This document shows positions 6,240-7,883 of a stretch of DNA of 7,883 nt, one piece after another (within the stretch, counting starts at the first letter, position 1; the number at the start of each line of letters is the position of its first letter). The translations under genes and the position numbers were made by a program. Source of the stretch: Alphaproteobacteria bacterium (GTDB lineage: Bacteria > Pseudomonadota > Alphaproteobacteria > Rhizobiales > Xanthobacteraceae); contig VAZL01000033.1 of NCBI GenBank assembly GCA_005883445.1, forward strand, positions 1-7,883. Direction: 5' to 3'. The notes below the pieces were generated by a model that was given only the letters and a program-made list of their open reading frames with translations, had not been told where the DNA came from and did no database searches.

Positions 6240-6941
6240 TCAGAGACCGACGAACCGGCGGATGGTCTCATATTCGCTGCCTAAGGCGCCCGAGTCTCCG
6301 CTCCAGCGCACGCGCCCGCGCTCGAGCACGTAATGGCGGTCGGCAAGTCGAGCGAGAACCTTGAGATTCTTGTCCACGATCAGGATCGATTGGCCGCCGC
6401 GCTTGAGCTCGCTCAAGACTTTCCAGATCTCGCTGCGGATGATGGGGGCGAGGCCTTCGGTTGCTTCGTCCAGGATCAACAGCTCCGGGTTGGTCATCAA
6501 CGCGCGGGCGATCGCCAGCATCTGCTGCTCCCCGCCCGAGAGCTGGCCGCCCATTTGCGATCTGCGCTCGCGGATCCAGGGAAAAAGCTCGAGGATCGCG
6601 TCGGTGGTCCAACGCGGCGCGCCGCTCGGTCCCGTGCCCGCGGTCGCGGTCAAATTCTCCCACACCGTGAGGCTCGGAAAGATGCAGCGCCCTTCCGGAA
6701 CCAGGCCAAGCCCAAGCTTGGCGATGCGGAACGAGGTGAGCCCGCGCAGCTGCCGGCCTTCGAACGTGACGCTGCCGCCGTGCGGCGCCGTCATACCCAT
6801 GATCGAGCGGATGGTGGTGGTCTTGCCCATGCCGTTGCGCCCGAGCAGCGTCACCACCTCGCCGCGGCGAACCTCGAGATCGACCCCGAACAACACTTGA
6901 CTCTGGCCGTAGCTCGTCTCGAGCCCTTCAACCGTCAGCAC
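6240..6941 (-). CDS. livF: Branched-chain amino acid-type ABC transporter ATP-binding protein LivF
   Basis: Cytoplasmic ATPase subunit that powers the LivM-containing importer as partner of LivG. From GTG 6941 the protein is 233 aa and begins MLTVEGLETSYG, the usual LivF start, with GGGAG 6 nt upstream; an alternative ATG at 6959 adds six residues but has only a weak ribosome binding site. Motifs: Walker A GRNGMGKTT (34-42), LGLVPEGRCIFPSLTVWENL (78-97) with the LivF-type VPEGR loop, signature QLSGGEQQ (133-140), and Walker B LLILDEATEGLAP (154-166). The switch region reads LIVDKNLKVLARLADRHYVLERGRV (187-211), with DKN where LivF proteins usually have EQN. The frame is intact throughout. The start overlaps the end of livG by 14 nt, so translation is probably coupled. 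Confidence 0.93.
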   Translation of the reverse strand: MLTVEGLETSYGQSQVLFGVDLEVRRGEVVTLLGRNGMGKTTTIRSIMGMTAPHGGSVTFEGRQLRGLTSFRIAKLGLGLVPEGRCIFPSLTVWENLTATAGTGPSGAPRWTTDAILELFPWIRERRSQMGGQLSGGEQQMLAIARALMTNPELLILDEATEGLAPIIRSEIWKVLSELKRGGQSILIVDKNLKVLARLADRHYVLERGRVRWSGDSGALGSEYETIRRFVGL

Positions 6942-7612
6942 GGAAGTCTCCCGCGTCATCGTCTTCGCCGAGATAGGCCACGCGCACGCCGGGATGGTTT
7001 CTGATCTCGTCGGCGGTTCCGGATGCGACGATACGGCCGCCAACCAGGACCGAGATGCGGTCGGCGAGCGAGAACACCGCGTCCATGTCGTGCTCGATCA
7101 AGAGGATCGTGTATTGCCGCTTCAGGCTTGCCAACGGTTTCGACATCGCGCGCGATTCCTCGATGCCCAAACCCGCCATCGGCTCGTCGAGCAGCAGCAT
7201 GACCGGATGGGTTGCGAGCGCCATGCCGAGCTCGAGCTGCCGGTGTTGCCCGTGCGACATCCTCGACGCGATGAGGTTGCCGAGGGGGGAAAGGCCGACA
7301 TCCGCGATGAGCTTGCGCGCCGGCCGGCGCAGGCGCGCAATCCGTTCCGCCGGCTGCCAGAAGCGGAAGCTGTGGCGCTCGGTGGCCTGAACGGCGAGCG
7401 CAACGTTTCCCTCGGCGGTGAAGCTGTCGAAGATGCTCGTGATCTGGAACGATCCCGGTCAACTGCCCGACCAGGGTGGTCTTACCGGCGCCGTTCGGAC
7501 CGATGAGCGCATGGGTTTCGCCATTGCGGATGCCGAGCGTCACGTCGTCGGTGGCGACGAGCGCGCCGAACGCCTTGCGCAAGTGCTCGATCTCGAGCAG
7601 GAATTCGCTCAC
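6928..7612 (-). pseudogene. livG: Branched-chain amino acid-type ABC transporter ATP-binding protein LivG, internal deletion and frame change
   Basis: This is the second ATPase of the importer. The start is GTG 7612, overlapping the livM stop in a GTGA tetranucleotide. The first frame reads VSEFLLEIEHLRKAFGALVA...LIGPNGAGKTTLVGQLTG (Walker A 38-46) up to about 7454. From about 7452 the family continues in another frame as SFQITSIFDSFTAEGNVALAVQ, then MSHGQHRQLELGMALA (signature, unusual for LSHGEQ), LLLDEPMAGLG (Walker B) and LLIEHDMDAVFSLADR (switch His), to a stop at 6928-6930. The two parts add to about 227 residues, against about 255 in intact LivG: some 30 codons between Walker A and the Q-loop are missing. 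To restore the frame the lost stretch must leave a remainder of two when divided by three. As written, no complete LivG can be made. A true deletion and an assembly error are both possible. Confidence 0.87.
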
Positions 7613-7883
7613 TCGGCGGCTCCCGGTTTGGAATCCGCAGCGGGCTCGAGCGCCTCGGGGAAATCGACCTTGGGCTCGCCGACCTTGTCGGCGCCGGTCG
7701 CGCGCAGCAGCATGCCCCAAATGCCGTCCTTGACCAGCAGCACGCGCGCGACCAGCAGCGGACCGAAGAACAGCATCCAATGCTCGGTGAAATCGGAGAG
7801 CACGTCACGAAAGGTGAGGAAGAAAGCGGCGCCGAGAATCGGTCCGATCAGCGAATTGGCCGAGCCCAGGATGACCATCGCGA
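7609..7883 (-). CDS. livM: Branched-chain amino acid-type ABC transporter permease LivM (partial, N-terminus outside window)
   Basis: C-terminal 90 residues of the inner-membrane permease. The visible part, in frame to the right edge, begins AMVILGSANSLIGPILGAAFFLTFRDVLSDF, the conserved Gly-rich loop and helix near the LivM C-terminus. It is followed by one more hydrophobic segment (HWMLFFGPLLVARVLLV) and the KDGIWGML motif. A hydrophilic tail of about 35 residues (ATGADKVGEPKVDFPEALEP...) extends past the usual LivM end, as in some proteobacterial versions. The TGA stop overlaps the GTG start of livG, so the genes are translationally coupled. The first part of the gene, and presumably livH, lie to the right of the window. 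Confidence 0.9.
   Translation of the reverse strand, partial: AMVILGSANSLIGPILGAAFFLTFRDVLSDFTEHWMLFFGPLLVARVLLVKDGIWGMLLRATGADKVGEPKVDFPEALEPAADSKPGAAE

Noticed and set aside
5446..6364. Overlapping plus-strand frames opposite the ABC receptor gene
   Set aside because: No recognisable domains; Arg/Glu/Asp-rich composition typical of antisense frames in GC-rich DNA.
1..7883. CRISPR array, tRNA/rRNA, insertion sequence, phage or defence system
   Set aside because: No spaced direct repeats, RNA gene signatures, transposase motifs or defence-type domains seen on either strand; the content is metabolic and transport genes.

Overview
The window looks like a chromosomal piece of a GC-rich alphaproteobacterium, most likely Hyphomicrobiales (Bradyrhizobium or Xanthobacteraceae type). 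The signs are strong GC bias at third codon positions, amino-acid/aromatic-type ABC uptake genes next to an orphan Bug (TctC) binding protein, and a ~110 bp palindromic intergenic repeat of a kind I recall from Bradyrhizobium-like genomes. The genus is inference; no rRNA or tRNA gene is present.

Left end: a minus-strand crotonase-fold gene (methylglutaconyl/enoyl-CoA hydratase-like, cut by the window edge) is divergent from a plus-strand polyphosphate kinase 2 gene (778-1694). The 252-nt spacer carries a Pho-box-like direct repeat with a correctly spaced -10-like hexamer in front of ppk2. The ppk2 reading frame is broken near codon 211. About 120 nt separate it from the convergent minus-strand block; I see no convincing terminator there.

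Middle: three minus-strand genes form a likely operon, transcribed right to left. They encode an FMN-dependent luciferase-like monooxygenase of the RutA/SfnG type (3615-4817), a secreted Bug/TctC solute-binding protein (2614-3600), and an Asp/Glu-racemase-superfamily enzyme with a single cysteine (1817-2554), which resembles arylmalonate decarboxylase more than two-cysteine racemases. A palindromic repeat (4849-4957) separates this block from the ABC genes upstream.

Right: livM (C-terminal part), livG, livF and a periplasmic substrate-binding protein form a branched-chain-amino-acid/aromatic-type ABC importer, also on the minus strand. livG lacks about 30 codons between Walker A and the Q-loop, and the junction shifts the frame. 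The binding-protein gene has an excellent ribosome binding site and a possible promoter of its own.

Read together, the minus-strand genes suggest import of an organic acid, amide or heterocyclic compound (two different binding proteins), flavin-dependent oxidation, and a decarboxylation or isomerisation step. The substrate cannot be read from the sequence. Two broken genes (ppk2, livG) and a crotonase with Lys at a usual catalytic Glu position suggest either local gene decay or a draft-quality assembly.
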